A model generated the notes under the pieces. It worked only from the letters and a program-made list of their open reading frames with translations. It searched no databases and had not been told where the DNA came from. A stretch of DNA of 64,000 nt from assembly GCA_023375675.1 (NCBI GenBank), contig JALQBC010000021.1:558001-622000 (forward strand), written 5' to 3'. A program made the translations under genes and the position numbers. Source of the stretch: Cytospora piceicola. Its lineage: Eukaryota > Ascomycota > Sordariomycetes > Diaporthales > Cytosporaceae. Positions 24,401-35,689 of this stretch are shown here, one piece after another (positions within the stretch are counted from its first letter, which is position 1; each line of letters opens with the position of its first letter).

Positions 24401-24877
24401 TCCTCTTCGCCTTCTAGCTCTGCTATCCCCCCCCCCCCTTCAATCTTTAGGTTCCCTCCCTATCAAGCAATGTCGAACTCACCTTACAACAGAAAGAAGC
24501 CAGTCCCCGAGGTCCCTAGCAATCTGGCCAATGTGCACCCTCATACTAGCATCTAACCCGCCAGCCACCACCGCCTCCTGCGCCGGGAACGAACCGACAA
24601 TCTCGCGCGCCAGGTCACTGCACCTCTCGGCCAGCGACTCTAACCCTGCGGCATAGACAGACGAGCCGCCTGCGTCAGTATAGCGGGCCTCAAGTGACGG
24701 GAGATACCGCCTCAACTCGTCTAGCACCTCGGGCAGGTTGGTCCGCAGGCCTGGGCCCGTCCTGCCGGCTTCTTCGTCGTTCCATAGGTCCTCGGTGAGG
24801 CGCCAGGAGCACCCGAGAAAGGAGATGATCTTGCCGACTGCGAACAGCTGTGTCTCGACTCTCGTGGGCTGGTGCAT
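21438..24877 (-). CDS. NACHT-type STAND/NLR-like protein
   Basis: This protein belongs to the fungal NLR-like family of signal-transducing NTPases, which includes regulators of heterokaryon incompatibility and programmed cell death. Proposed exons are 24488..24877 and 21438..24413, separated by a 74-bp intron (GTAAGG..GCTAG), giving 1121 residues. The N-terminus is helical and resembles the effector-like N-terminal regions of fungal NACHT proteins. A basic stretch (RRRIKTKKRRRP, about 230-241) could be a nuclear signal. The NACHT domain has Walker A GKPGAGKST (about 350) and Walker B FFIDGLDE (about 470), then KFCVSSRPY and the typical winged-helix part (YELYDYLLSSL, HRTARDFF). No clear ankyrin, WD or TPR repeats follow; the tail is low-complexity (GKGKGRGRGRG) then unknown. 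The intron holds a G12 run, and the acceptor is the least certain element. Confidence 0.85.
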
Positions 24878-25626
24878 CGTTGCTCGTTATGTATGGGTCT
24901 CCGGGCTGCAGTGTGCTCAGTAGAACAACGACAGCATCACATGAAATTGGGAGGAGCCAAATCCGAGGATCAGGAGATAAGAACGGAATTAGTAGATATG
25001 CAGGCAGCAAGTGAAATGCAGCCTGCTTACCCACACAAGATACATCATCAAGGGTTAGGGGTAGAGACGAAACCTCCTTGGGTGGAAGGGAGCACGTCTT
25101 CCCAGAAGCCACTTCTCCTCTAGATATTGCTCTGCACAGTATCGACAGAGGTGGTTTAAGAATATCACCTGAAAATTGTTAAAACCCCTGATTCTAACCA
25201 AGTAATTGCGGCATTCTCATTCTAGTGCTGCTTAGGTAGGTTCCCCGATGCTAGAGTCCTCATCCTCAATGTAACTTTCCACCTTCCATCCCTGGCAACC
25301 TTGTCTGCCGGTTGGGTGGCCTCAGAGCGCGGAGCGCGTATGCTCGTTGCTAGGCTCGAATAGTGTTATAGTACACGTTTTCCCTATTTCCCCGGTTGTG
25401 GTATCATTGGACCTATCGCGCGGAGCGCATATGCTCGTTGCGGGTCTGTGATAGGTGTTATGCGCCATAAAGAAAAAGCCAATCCATGTGCCCTGTTGTG
25501 TGCTTGTGCCATCAATGCTCCCAAAAATAACAGAAAAACGAGAGATATGAACAATTTGCATCTTAAAAGTGCTCGTCGCTGGTTAGGGGTTGTAACCAAA
25601 GACAAAGAGGGGGCAGTAAACAAAGC
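24878..25626. other. Spacer between NLR start and PEPCK 3' end, with a diverged tandem repeat
   Basis: This contains the promoter of the NLR gene and the 3' flank of PEPCK. A 24-bp sequence occurs at 25327-25350 and again at 25418-25441 with one mismatch. Weaker similarity around both copies suggests an old tandem duplication with a period of about 91 bp. No gene was found. Confidence 0.6.
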
Positions 25627-28146
25627 TCAGACGACTGGTCCAGCCTTGATGACGTCCTCGGTCGCCTCAGACTCGTACTTCTTGAAGTTCTCGTTGAAAA
25701 GCTTGCCAAGTTTGGAGACCTCCTGGTTGAAGTTATCCATGCCAGCGGTCCAAGCCTTGGCAGGATTCAGCAGCTCGGCTGGGACGTTGGGACAGGTCTT
25801 GGGAACCTGAAGGTTGAACACGTCATAGTTCTCGTATTCAACTTTGGCTAGTTCGCCCGAGTGGATGGAATCCAAGATCGCGCGGGTGTACTTTAAAGGA
25901 CAACGCTTTCCACCCTGAGTGGCACCAGCACCGACCCAACCGGTGTTTAGCAGCCATGCATTGGTCTGGTGGTGCTCGATCTTGTCAGCCAGCATCTGGG
26001 CATAGCGCATAGGGTGGAGCGCCAGGAAGGGCTGGGCGAAGCAGGACGAGAAGGTTGCTTGCGGCTCAGTAACACCGTCCTCGGTTCCGGCCATCTTGGA
26101 TGTGTAGCCAGAGATGAAGTGGAACATTACCTGAGCTGGGCTCAGTTTGGAGATTGGTGGTAGCACGCCTCGGGCATCGCAGGTCAGCAGGATGATGTTG
26201 CTTGGGTGGCTAGGCGAAACGCAAGGGATCTTAGCGTTTTCGATGAATTCGATGGGGTAGGCGCATCGAGTATTCTCGGTCAAAGTCGAGTCGTCGTAGT
26301 CAACAACCCTGGTATCCGGCTCGAAGACAACGTTCTCGAGTACAGAGCCGAACTTGATGGCGCCAAAGATATCGGGTTCCTTCTCGGCCGATAGTCCAAT
26401 ACACTTGGCGTAGCAGCCACCCTCGATGTTGAAGACTCCATTCTCGCTCCAGCAGTGCTCATCGTCACCAATCAGAGCTCGGCTGGGGTCGGCAGACAGA
26501 GTTGTCTTACCGGTACCAGAAAGACCGAAGAAAAGTGTGACATCACCATCCTTACCCTCATTTGCTGAAGAGTGCAGGGTGAGCACATTGTGCTTTATAG
26601 GCATTTCGTAGAAGAGGACGGTGAAGATCCCCTTCTTCATCTCGCCGGCGTACTCGGTGCCAAGGATGACCATTTCCTTCTCGGCGAAGTTGATGGCTAC
26701 GGAAGTACCCGAAGTCATACCCTCCGTGTACCTGTTTGCAGGGAAAGAACCGGCATTGTAGATGGTGTAGTCAGGCCTGAAGCTCTCCAGCTCCTCCCGG
26801 GAGGGACGGATAAGCATGTTGCGCATGAAGAGGGCATGGTAGGCGCGGGCGCAAACGACACGCACGCGGATTCGATACTTCTCATCCCAACCAGCGTAGC
26901 CATCCACGACGTAGATGCGGCTTCTCGTGTTGAGGTAATCAACAGCACGTTCCCGGTTGATTTTCCAGACCTGTAAGCAAGCGTCACATGTCAGTTCCAT
27001 AAACATCAGAGGTCCCGGCAATGTGGATGTGGATGCGGGGGATGCAGATCCGGAAGCGCCATGCAGAGAGTGGGTATGGGTTCGGCTGTTGGAAAGGGCG
27101 GGGTGCATGAGCTCGGGCCGAAGAGTTGCACCACCACGATGACCTCAGCGACCAGGGGCAAGTGTAGGAGAGTCGCGTTCATGATTTGAAGCGCAGAAAT
27201 CCACAATCACCCATGACAGCCACGATGCAGTGATAACATCGACATCGGTGTATTTAAGTGGCAAACATCGGGGAATAAGGCGCTCGTGACCACGTGCCAG
27301 GGGCTCGGCAGGGACAGCAGTGCGGCTCAACGGCCTCATGTATGACAGACCCACAATGCCAGAAAGTATAGCATAGACCAATACAAAAGAGTGAAAACGG
27401 TGGAACGGGCAAATACATACATCGGGGCTCATGGGCTTGTTGACAGGTCCCCACCAGATGTTGTCTTTCGAGCTGGGCTCCTCGACAATTCTCTTGTCCA
27501 GAGGTGAACGGCCGGTCTTCTTGCCAGAGTAGGCAGTCAGCGCACCGGTAGATGAGATGGCAGAACCTGGCTCGTAGACAAGGGCATCTTCGTAAAGAGC
27601 AGCAACAGAGGGGTTGGGGATCTGGAACTCTTATCAGTATAAGGCACATAAGTGATAGACTCTTCAGTCCCATAGGCTTTGGTAACGTACAATTGCAACA
27701 CGGTCATAGTCGATATGAGCCTTCTCGTGCAATTCCTCCTCTGGTAGTATCATTGTCAGCTGTACGCTCATTATTTGATCGTGACGGTAGATCGATGGTC
27801 TACCGAGGACAAGAATTCCGTACCTAGCTCGGTATGGTCGTGGTGTGGCCTGTAAGAGCGTTGGTTAGCCAATTAGCCCCCGATAGTAGACCGCAGTCGA
27901 GGAGGCGATACTTACTGCACACCACTGGGGTGGAGGCCGGTCTTGTTGACGGTGTTGGTAATCACTAAAGACGTTTGTCAGTGAAATGTAGAAGACAAAA
28001 TGACAAGGAGTTGTGTGTTGGCAAGACGTACTTTTGCGGAGGTCTGCTTGAATACCAGAAGCAAGAATCTGAGCTCGAGGACCTTGGACATTCGGGTCAG
28101 TGTAAGGAGAAGCAGTCCTAGGAACGGGCTCCTTGAAGGAATTCAT
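25627..28146 (-). CDS. pck1: Phosphoenolpyruvate carboxykinase (ATP), six exons
   Basis: This cytosolic gluconeogenic enzyme converts oxaloacetate and ATP to phosphoenolpyruvate, ADP and CO2. Exons are 28032..28146, 27916..27964, 27824..27849, 27691..27740, 27421..27621 and 25627..26970. All joins keep frame and restore the expected [20 protein letters not shown], giving 594 residues, a normal length for fungal ATP-type PEPCK (acuF/acu-6/PCK1). Key motifs are [27 protein letters not shown], the kinase-1a P-loop [36 protein letters not shown] and the C-terminal [15 protein letters not shown]. Exon 3 is only 26 nt, and exons 2 and 4 are about 50 nt. The intron before exon 6 is 450 bp, much longer than the others. 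Carbon-source control is expected from the family; a TATA-like TATAAAT lies about 230 bp upstream (near 28375). Confidence 0.97.
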
Positions 28147-30754
28147 GGCTGCTTTTGTACAGAAACAAGGTGACGAGAATCGGATAAGAGACTGCCGGCG
28201 GATGTGCTAGGGGATCGTTGCTGCAGGGTTGTATGAGAGTCTGGAGGCTTGTGAAAATGATGAATCCACTTGCTGGGCCCAGTCTTGGTGGAGCCGAAGG
28301 GGTTTAGAGGTTGGATATGGAGCTGAGAAGGTCCACTTGATCGCAGGACGACAAGGTAGTGTCCGCGGCCGAGGATATAAATGTATAGGCTGAGTGGGGT
28401 CGTAGTAGGTTGAGGGTAGCATTCCACTGGCCAGGAAGCGTCGTGATGGTAGTGACTGAGTGCCGTGCGACGAAAACCAGCCGGAGCGTTGCGGTCTTCA
28501 CCCCTGCAGAGATCGGGAGAAATAATGACGGCGGTACATCGTCATACCATGGGGCTGAATGGTCCAAGTGTTTGATTATCAGCACATGAATAACTCGATC
28601 AGGATTAAGTCATGCACTGTCGGTCTGCCGGGCGTTAGAAAATAGGGCAATATGAGGTTGAAGGACTGTGGCAGTGTGAGGAGTAGTCAGAGTTGGGGGT
28701 TTGGATTTTCGCTTAATGATGGATGGTGTCTCTGAATTGGGGTCGAAACCATGCAGGCCAAGTCCAACTCGATCCAAATCGAGAATCAAGGAACCAAGTT
28801 GGCAGCTATCATTGGTCCCTTCCATTGTTTCTCAAGTGTGTATGGGGTCCAATTGATTGCTTCTAGCTACCTAAAGGTACCTAGGGTAGGTAGAGGGTAG
28901 GTAGGTGCCCTAGGTATTGTATTGTATCTACCTAAGTAGGTATGTCCAAGGTGTGGTTAGTGTACCCCAACGGAACCATAACGTGCTTTGGCTAAGGAAG
29001 GAGCAGCCGGTGCTGATTTTCAGATTTAGATCTGCTGGCTCTACCTGTCTCTCCATTGTGATATGGGCGTTGGGTTGTAAAGAACAGTTGAACCTCATGA
29101 TCTCTTTCTACTGCTTCAGTAAACTGTTACCAGAATACCTGAGTATGTGAGTACTTAGGTTGCCCAGGTGGTTGACACGACAGGGCTGAGTGTGAACGCG
29201 AATGCTTGAGACCGGCTTCTCCAAAACCGGGTCCTATCGGAACACAAAACCAAGCATGCTGGCCAATAGGGAAAGTGCATTTACACAATACATGATGATC
29301 GTATGGAACCCAGTAAGGGGATGTTGGAGGAAGGACCCGTCCTGCCGTCATAAGCCACCTAGATACTCCGTAGTGGTCATTTCCCCAGATTTAGTTGGAC
29401 CCCTGCCCCATCCTGGCCCCGGACCGTAGCCGGCTATACCAAAGCCTAAGGCGGCCAAGCCTTTTCTTCCCCGCAGATCCATTCAGGCGGATCGATGATG
29501 AAAGCCCACCAATCTTTCATCTTTCTCCATGCTTTCTTTTCTCTTCCGCAACGAAACCCCGGGCGGTTTGAATGCAAGGAATTGGTGACTGACTAGCATT
29601 ATGTCTAGCCGCAACCTCGGCAACTCCAGCTTCTTATATACGATAATAAATCGGAATAGATATGACACCGCACGGGATGCACTACCCCGCTGCGATAACA
29701 CTTACACTTTGCCTGGACCCCGCACTGTCAGGGGTGACCCTGAAGGAGTGCGTGACGGCCCCACACCCCGTCAACGGTCAATAGGAGCCTTCGAGCCCCC
29801 GAGAAATTATCGTCGCTCTTTGGAAATCTTGGAGAGGGAGCGCGCGCGCGGGGAGGTACTTGGGCCTCCTGAACTCGCTTCGGGAGGTCCATATTGTGGA
29901 CTTTGGAAACATATGCCGGCCTGTCAAGCCGGGTCACAAACCTCCGTGAATCTCGCCAAGCGGAACCAGACTACCGGAACGCGTGTGCCAGCTTCTCGGC
30001 CTCCTCACTCGACTTGACACTACAGGATTGTTGAGTCGAGGATCAAGGTATCAGGATATGCAGTGCACCTTGTCTATCAAAATGTTATCATCGAGTATGG
30101 ATCAATCCATAACCCAGCCGGTATATTCCCTATCTGACATCACTTTTATGTACAGCAGATTGCTGTGATGGTCAAGTCCCACACACCAGCAATGACTCCT
30201 CCGTTGGACCGACACCAAGTATCAATCGGCAATGTGCGCGGCTCCGTGAAACGATCCGGTATCCACCGATAACTATTCCGAGGTCGACCAAGCAGAACAG
30301 AGATGTCAACCCCGCGTTGCTCTCCTTCGGACATCTACATCCGGAATTGGGGTTCTATCAGCCTTCCGGGCGGCTCGAACACGGATCCTGACGCGGATAT
30401 TTATCGTCCTGGTTTGTGACGACTTGATGTCCGTGCTGTTGATGGGGCTCCCTTTTACTTAGTCCTTGGATGCTATATAGGTGGAAGGGTGGAAGGGCCG
30501 CACTCAGACACGAGGGCTATTCTCCTCCGATCAGTCTTGATATCCGCCGTCTCCCGCCAGTTCCGGCCCCGGTTCTTGGCAACCCACGACCGGTCATCCA
30601 CGCGCATGTCTTGCCTCGCGACAGCAAACCCTTCAATGTTTTGTTTCAAGATATCACGTGCATAAATCCAGTGGAAACAAAAACCAGCTCATATTCTTTC
30701 TAAAGCACAAGAACAATTTTACGGATTCCCCTCCCCCCCCTACCTAAATAATTG
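28147..30754. other. PEPCK upstream region and spacer, no gene seen
   Basis: About 2.6 kb. The part next to PEPCK should hold its promoter. A cluster of TACCTAGGTA-type motifs with GGTAGGTAG runs lies at about 28869-28940. A 138-codon frame at 29601-30017 (+) has no recognisable domain and unconvincing composition. A C-rich run lies near 30728-30740. Confidence 0.45.
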
Positions 30755-30940
30755 TCAGCCGATATAGCTCCACTCGACAGGCTCGTGAAGCCACCTTGTC
30801 AGTCTCCCTCCTGATCTCCACGGCCTGATCCCCCATTTCGCCTCATCGGGCCACGGGTTCTCTTCAAAATAGGTGCAGAAGAAGTCGTGCTCCCCATGGT
30901 GTATGAGACCACAATTGGGGCATATCTGGATTCTTGTCAT
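30755..30940 (-). CDS. Possible small protein with CxxC motif (61 aa)
   Basis: The frame from the ATG at 30940 encodes MTRIQICPNCGLIHHGEHDF followed by FCTYFEENPWPDEAKW and a Trp/Arg-rich tail ending WSYIG. The CPNCG..HH..H..C spacing looks like a small zinc-ribbon site, and the Trp-rich composition is unlike random translation. An in-frame ATG at 30973 would add 11 residues. There is no intron, no family I recognise and no supporting neighbour, so it may also be a gene fragment. Confidence 0.35.
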   Translation of the reverse strand: MTRIQICPNCGLIHHGEHDFFCTYFEENPWPDEAKWGIRPWRSGGRLTRWLHEPVEWSYIG

Positions 30941-30973
30941 GATATTGCAGTTATGTCTTGTTGTGTACTTCAA

Positions 30974-33003
30974 GTTTTATGGTAAATTTCTGGCACTTGC
31001 TGCAATTGCAATAAGTTTGGCAAAGATGGAAGGGGGAGATCAGCCAAACACCCCGGACAGAACCGGAGTACTTGCTATATATGATTCGCACTTCGAATGA
31101 CTGAAGTGTTTGCGTTGTCAGTTTTGGGGAGGCCGCAGTCACCATTTTCTACCAAGCACGCTTCCGGTGCTGGCTTTCAAAACTGTTCCTCGAATCCCAG
31201 TAGAGGTTATGAAGTCAGCTTGCACATGTGACTGCTCATGTGAGAGAAACACATGAGAGAAAAATTGTAGCTACTGATAAAACTCATCGGTGTACCTTTC
31301 AATAATTACCGCAAAGTGAATCCTTTTGACTACCAAGCAGTAAAACGAATGATTCACTTGACAAACTAGACAAAGATTGTACATAGGTATGTCATGGCGT
31401 GGGTTCTTCCGAATCAGAAATGACCGGCAGTACGACCTCATATGTAACTTGGAGGACACGGCCGCCTCCAGGGATTTTGCCTCTAATTTGAAAACCTTCC
31501 AGGATAACGAGGATATCTCCATGCAGGACGCGACCGACCCCGGGGGTTTTGAAGTTGATGCGAATGCCGTCAGCAAGCACGACGTCTGCCTCTCTCAGGG
31601 TCAACGACATGGGGTGGCCATACACTTGGGATTGATTGATCATACGATTGTGATAACATTGAATGACTCCGGAAAGCACCCTTCCGCCCTCCCCTCGCAG
31701 TCCTGGAAGCACATCCTCAAACAGTCGTGTGATATCCTCTCTTCCCTTACAACCTGCGAAATACATATACGATAATCTGCCCTGGGAAGTTATGGTCTTC
31801 CACCCTGGGGCAAGCTGGGTGTTCGAGCCCCTGGCCCACCCCTTCTGGCTAGGTTTAACTAAACCAGTCAATACGAAAGATCACTTGCAGAACACTACTT
31901 AAGTACTCTAGCACGAAACTCAAGCAGCTGCCTTTGCGTCCAAGGTTGGCTCTCTGCGATGCAGAGCCGGTGATAATTTGCAACTGGTTTCTCCCCGGTT
32001 AGTCCCACACCTGAGCTTTCCTTTGGGGCTTAATTTTAAACCTCGGTCTCTAGGGGCTCTGGATATTGAAGTGGCTATCAAGCTCTGGCACCCTATGATT
32101 TTGCCACTCCCGCAGTCTGGATGATTAAGCGCAGTAAGAACCAACATGTTTCTCCAAATTCAAGTAACTAGAGATAGCCTGCCTGTATCTAGTGTTTCAT
32201 ATGAAATTCCCTCTGATCTAGTTCCAGGTTCTGGCCTACCTACTTGAAATGTCCAGAGGCCTCTGCCCGTTGATCTTAACTAAAGACGAGAAAATGCCCG
32301 TAGAACACCAGTTAAATACGAGTATTACATTTCAGATCTCTATCGGCGGTGAGCCTCTCGTCGACCTGCATAGTAATGCACTGACTGGGGGCTTCGCAGG
32401 CCCGGCACCCCTAGATTTTGACATACTCGAGCTCAAGGTCTTCGATAACGATCTATCACATCTTGCATGCCGGAATCTCTCGTACTCATATCGAGCTGTC
32501 TCAGGTTCGCAGTCCCTCTTCTCTTGCACTTGCATCGCTGACAGCTTTACATGGGAGTGTTTACGAGGGACCATCGCTTCTCCATGACCATTTCTTCTTT
32601 GCAAGATCGACGAATATTTCGAAGTGAGAACATTACTGACATTTATTCGGCTTGTTTCATATAACACAGTCGAAACCCCAAGAAATCTGCAGTCTTCATT
32701 GATACTGTGTACTGAGGGTTTCTGCCACAGACGGCGATTCCGAGACCATCTCTTCAGACTTCGATTTTGTCAGGCCCGTGACCCTCACTGTCCACGGGTG
32801 ATATCCGATCTATCCCAAACCCCCCAAGCATGGTATGGTGAGGCGCCGCCCTTCATCACCGGGAACCCGATACCTACTCCAGAAGGGTGCCTCCTGATAG
32901 ATGTGTGACACGGTCCTGATATTCATCTGAAGAGAAAACCCCGCTTCATCCCGGACTGTGTATACACCCTCATCTGTTATGACTCCAATAAGTGCTTATT
33001 CGT
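30974..33003. other. Spacer with unassignable open frames
   Basis: About 2 kb. Overlapping frames of 110-160 codons occur on both strands (31377-31871, 32249-32667), but neither strand shows a recognisable domain or consistent splice structure. The segment 32249-32587 (+) reads FQISIGGEPLVDLHSNALTG and could be a decayed exon. Nothing is firm enough to call. Confidence 0.35.
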
Positions 33004-33296
33004 CTAGACGACCTCGACGCTGTAGGCGCCATTGAGTACTGTCTTGGTCGGGTTTAGAAGCACTGTTGGGGGACGAGCTTGCAGGCGGAGCGGGTACTTG
33101 AGGGTTGTGACCTTGGTAGCCCAGTATATGTAGGGTGCTATAAACTTTTGGTTCATTTTAGACATGGTTGAGTCGATATCAGAATAGGGTTTTACTTACT
33201 CAGTGGCCCCACAGCTTCACTAGAAGAGCCAGAGGAGCCAGACCCAGTGCTGGATTCAGGCCCCGAAGGGTTGTTGTCGGTGTTGTTTGACGACAT
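33004..33296 (-). CDS. Small two-exon hypothetical protein (76 aa)
   Basis: No family is recognised. Exon 1 (33200..33296) reads MSSNNTDNNPSGPESSTGSG and continues Ser-rich to VGPL. A 62-bp intron (GTAAGT..TTATAG) leads to exon 2 (33004..33137), which reads TPYIYWATKVTTLKYPLRLQ followed by ARPPTVLLNPTKTVLNGAYS and VEVV, then TAG. Combined length is 231 nt, exactly in frame. The canonical donor, the sensible acceptor and the protein-like second exon support a real gene, although each exon is too short to stand out alone. The Ser/Gly-rich start is probably disordered. The second exon could be a remnant of a longer lost protein. Confidence 0.5.
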
Positions 33297-34004
33297 GGCG
33301 AAAGTATTTCTTCTCTGAGTATGTCACGGTTGTGGATGCTGATATTTGTTTGTTGATAGTGTAGACAGTGTCGGTCCCTATTGGCAGAAGAGGAGGAAGG
33401 CCGCATTTGCAAGCAAAGAAGCCCGGGGTTTTATAGGTGCCTTACTTAAGATCAAGTCAGAGCGGAGAGTCACTGATGTATGATCACTGGTGAGCACAGA
33501 TACCAGGACGGTCACTCAAGTTTAGGCCTGGTCTCAAATGTGGACTTGCAGGACACGGAGATATAAGAGACCAGGTATGGCACCAAGGCGACTTATGGAG
33601 AACAGTCACAACCTTGATGATTGTCATCAAGGCGTACGAAGAAGGGTGTCAAGTTATTCGAAAGGCAAAGCAATCAATGCAGAATAATGGAGTTTGTGGA
33701 TACTCAATTCCCCAAGGCGCTCGGTTCTGAATTCCGAACGGTGTTGGAGAAACGAAACGGACTCTTCTGGTCGATATTCCATAATTCACAGTAATTACGC
33801 TATCACGTTGAGCTGCGTGATACGGTCATTGTCGAAAAAAGCTCCCAGTTGAGAAGACTCGATGTTTAGTAAGGAAGGAACATCTCGACCCGCACAGCTT
33901 GAAATAATTACACCCTTTCTATCAACAAACCTGGAAAGTATTGTAGATACAGTAAGAATGCTGTCTATTATACTTGCCGATCTCTATAGGACAACACGCG
34001 AAGG
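33297..34004. other. Spacer, no gene seen
   Basis: This is the upstream region of the small two-exon gene and the 3' flank of the next minus-strand gene. I see nothing coding. Confidence 0.5.
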
Positions 34005-35066
34005 TCACACTTCCCTTTTCGTACATATAATCCAGTTCACATATGCCACTGGCAGCAGATGAGGCACACTTCCGCTCTTCACCTCCCACTTTTCCAATTC
34101 CTTCTTATCCGCCCCGCAAGTCCTCAAGAGGACTTCAACCTCATCTGCCGTTCGAGTCCTCATGGCCGACATCCAGCCATCAAACACAAGAACAAAGGGC
34201 AAGACAGGAATGACCCAGCTCCAGAACAGTGTCATCGGGCTCCGCCAGCGCCAGGCGTACAATGGTGTAAGCAATAGGACGCCAATACCGAGCAGACAAC
34301 AAGAGAAGAAGCCCCTAAAGGAGCGGTCCTGAAGTTCAAAGATGGCGAAGCCATCTGAGGTCTCCACGGTGTTACGCAGGATGGAGCGTGCAAGTGGGTC
34401 GTCAAAATGGTGGAAAGCTAGGTTGTAAAGGCGGAAAGGCTTTTTGATCCTCGTGATGGACGGTGGAAATTTGGTGCTGATATGGTTGGTAAGAAGGTCC
34501 GTTGGGGCGTTGCTTGCATCTATGGGATCGGGCGAGAAGTGCAAGTTAGGTGAGAGTGAGGCGGCTTGAGACCAATTTTCAATGTGTGGGTGCAGGTCCG
34601 TAAGGACGAACTGGATGGGATCGTTCTTAGACTTCCCGTTGCCGTTGCTAAGTCCATTGTTTTGGCCGTTGCTGCCGCCATTGAAACCGGAGGATGATGA
34701 TGCTGACAAGTCTTGGTTGATATACCGCTCAACACTGGGGGTAGGACCGCCTCCTCCGGCGCAGAAGTCGACGAAGACATGGTCTGACAGCGTATCGCCG
34801 AGGTGTTCCTCTAGCAGACGAGAAACAATGCGAGCAGGAGACACAGGTTGGATAGGTGGGTTCCTCGAGTTCCAGGCCTCAGTGAGGGCGGCTTGGACCT
34901 TTGCGCGGAACCAGGGGTGGAACCTGAGATACATGGTGTTAGTTGCCTATTCTGGTAATGAGGTGACAGGTGGACATGGACTGGATTGGTTGAAGTAAAT
35001 CCTGCTGACTTACCATGGCTGGTCAGCTATTTCGAATAGGTGCATCCTTGGGACCCAAGGCGCCAT
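34005..35066 (-). CDS. Conserved fungal protein with methyltransferase-like motif and C-terminal hydrophobic segments
   Basis: Two exons, 35014..35066 and 34005..34923, joined in phase 2 across a 91-bp intron (GTAAGT..ATCTCAG), give 323 residues starting MAPWVPRMHLFEIADQPWFH. The name is unknown to me, but the pattern is that of a conserved ascomycete protein. The block VFVDFCAGGGGPTP resembles a methyltransferase motif I (acidic residue then Gly-rich loop), and FVLTDLHPH resembles motif II. A Gly/Asn/Ser-rich insert (GFNGGSNGQNNG) lies between them. Two hydrophobic segments (FSCCLLGIGVLLLTPLYAW and FWSWVIPVLPFVLVFDGWM) suggest membrane anchoring. It is divergent from the P450 gene, 623 bp away. 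Methyltransferase activity is inferred from the motifs only. Confidence 0.8.
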
Positions 35067-35689
35067 ATTGTCGATTCAGTTGATCTTATAATGAGTGGTT
35101 CTGGTCGTTGGTGTTGTCAATTCTGTGATGTTGTGATCTTGGTGATCAAGACTGAGGCTGACGTCGTGATGATGAGGTATTCAGTCGAAGTTGTTGCGAT
35201 GCCGTACTGTCACGATGTATGTAGCTCGAGATGCGATCTCAGCTTACGTCTTCCTCCGTTCAGCCAGTTCGAAGTTGTAAGCGGTTTATTCGGATGTGAC
35301 TGTCATGATCCTGAAAAGGAGCGGGAGCTTTGTAGATGTATCAGGGCAGTCACAAAGACTATATGCGTGTCATTTGTTGTTGAAGGACGAGCTTATATCA
35401 TCATGCACCGGTCCGTGACTGTGTTGAAGATCCACAGGGGCAAGCGTGGCAGATTCAGCCCTGGCCAGGGGTCTATTCTGCCCTATCAGCGTTGTTACAG
35501 TGCACTATTAGAGATATTTCCGGCCCGCTTCCAGGGTAAATGTGCCACAGTCACAACGCCGAAACGAGACGAGATTGTCTACCTCACTTGCACGTCACCA
35601 CTCGCTCGCCCAGCCACGCTGGTCCGTGGGCTTCTTCGTTGAGCTTCATCAATTAGCCAATCCTCATCGTCACTCCCTCCACGACGGAA
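35067..35689. other. Divergent intergenic region
   Basis: This spacer is shared by the methyltransferase-like gene (-) and the P450 gene (+), so both promoters lie here. A 200-codon frame at 35040-35642 is open on + but has no recognisable protein features; I treat it as chance. Confidence 0.45.

Noticed and set aside
29601..30017. 138-codon plus frame in the PEPCK upstream spacer
   Set aside because: Arg/Pro-rich with no recognisable motif; no splice or neighbour evidence.
31829..31843. Possible tRNA B box (TGTTCGAGCCCC)
   Set aside because: No matching A box or cloverleaf arms could be built around it; I found no convincing tRNA or 5S rRNA in the window.
31377..31871. Overlapping frames of 132 (+) and 159 (-) codons
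   Set aside because: Each is open but neither gives a recognisable domain, conserved-looking segment or splice model; the two cannot both be real.
35040..35642. 200-codon plus frame upstream of the P450 gene
   Set aside because: It overlaps the first exon of the methyltransferase-like gene on the other strand and has no protein-like features.
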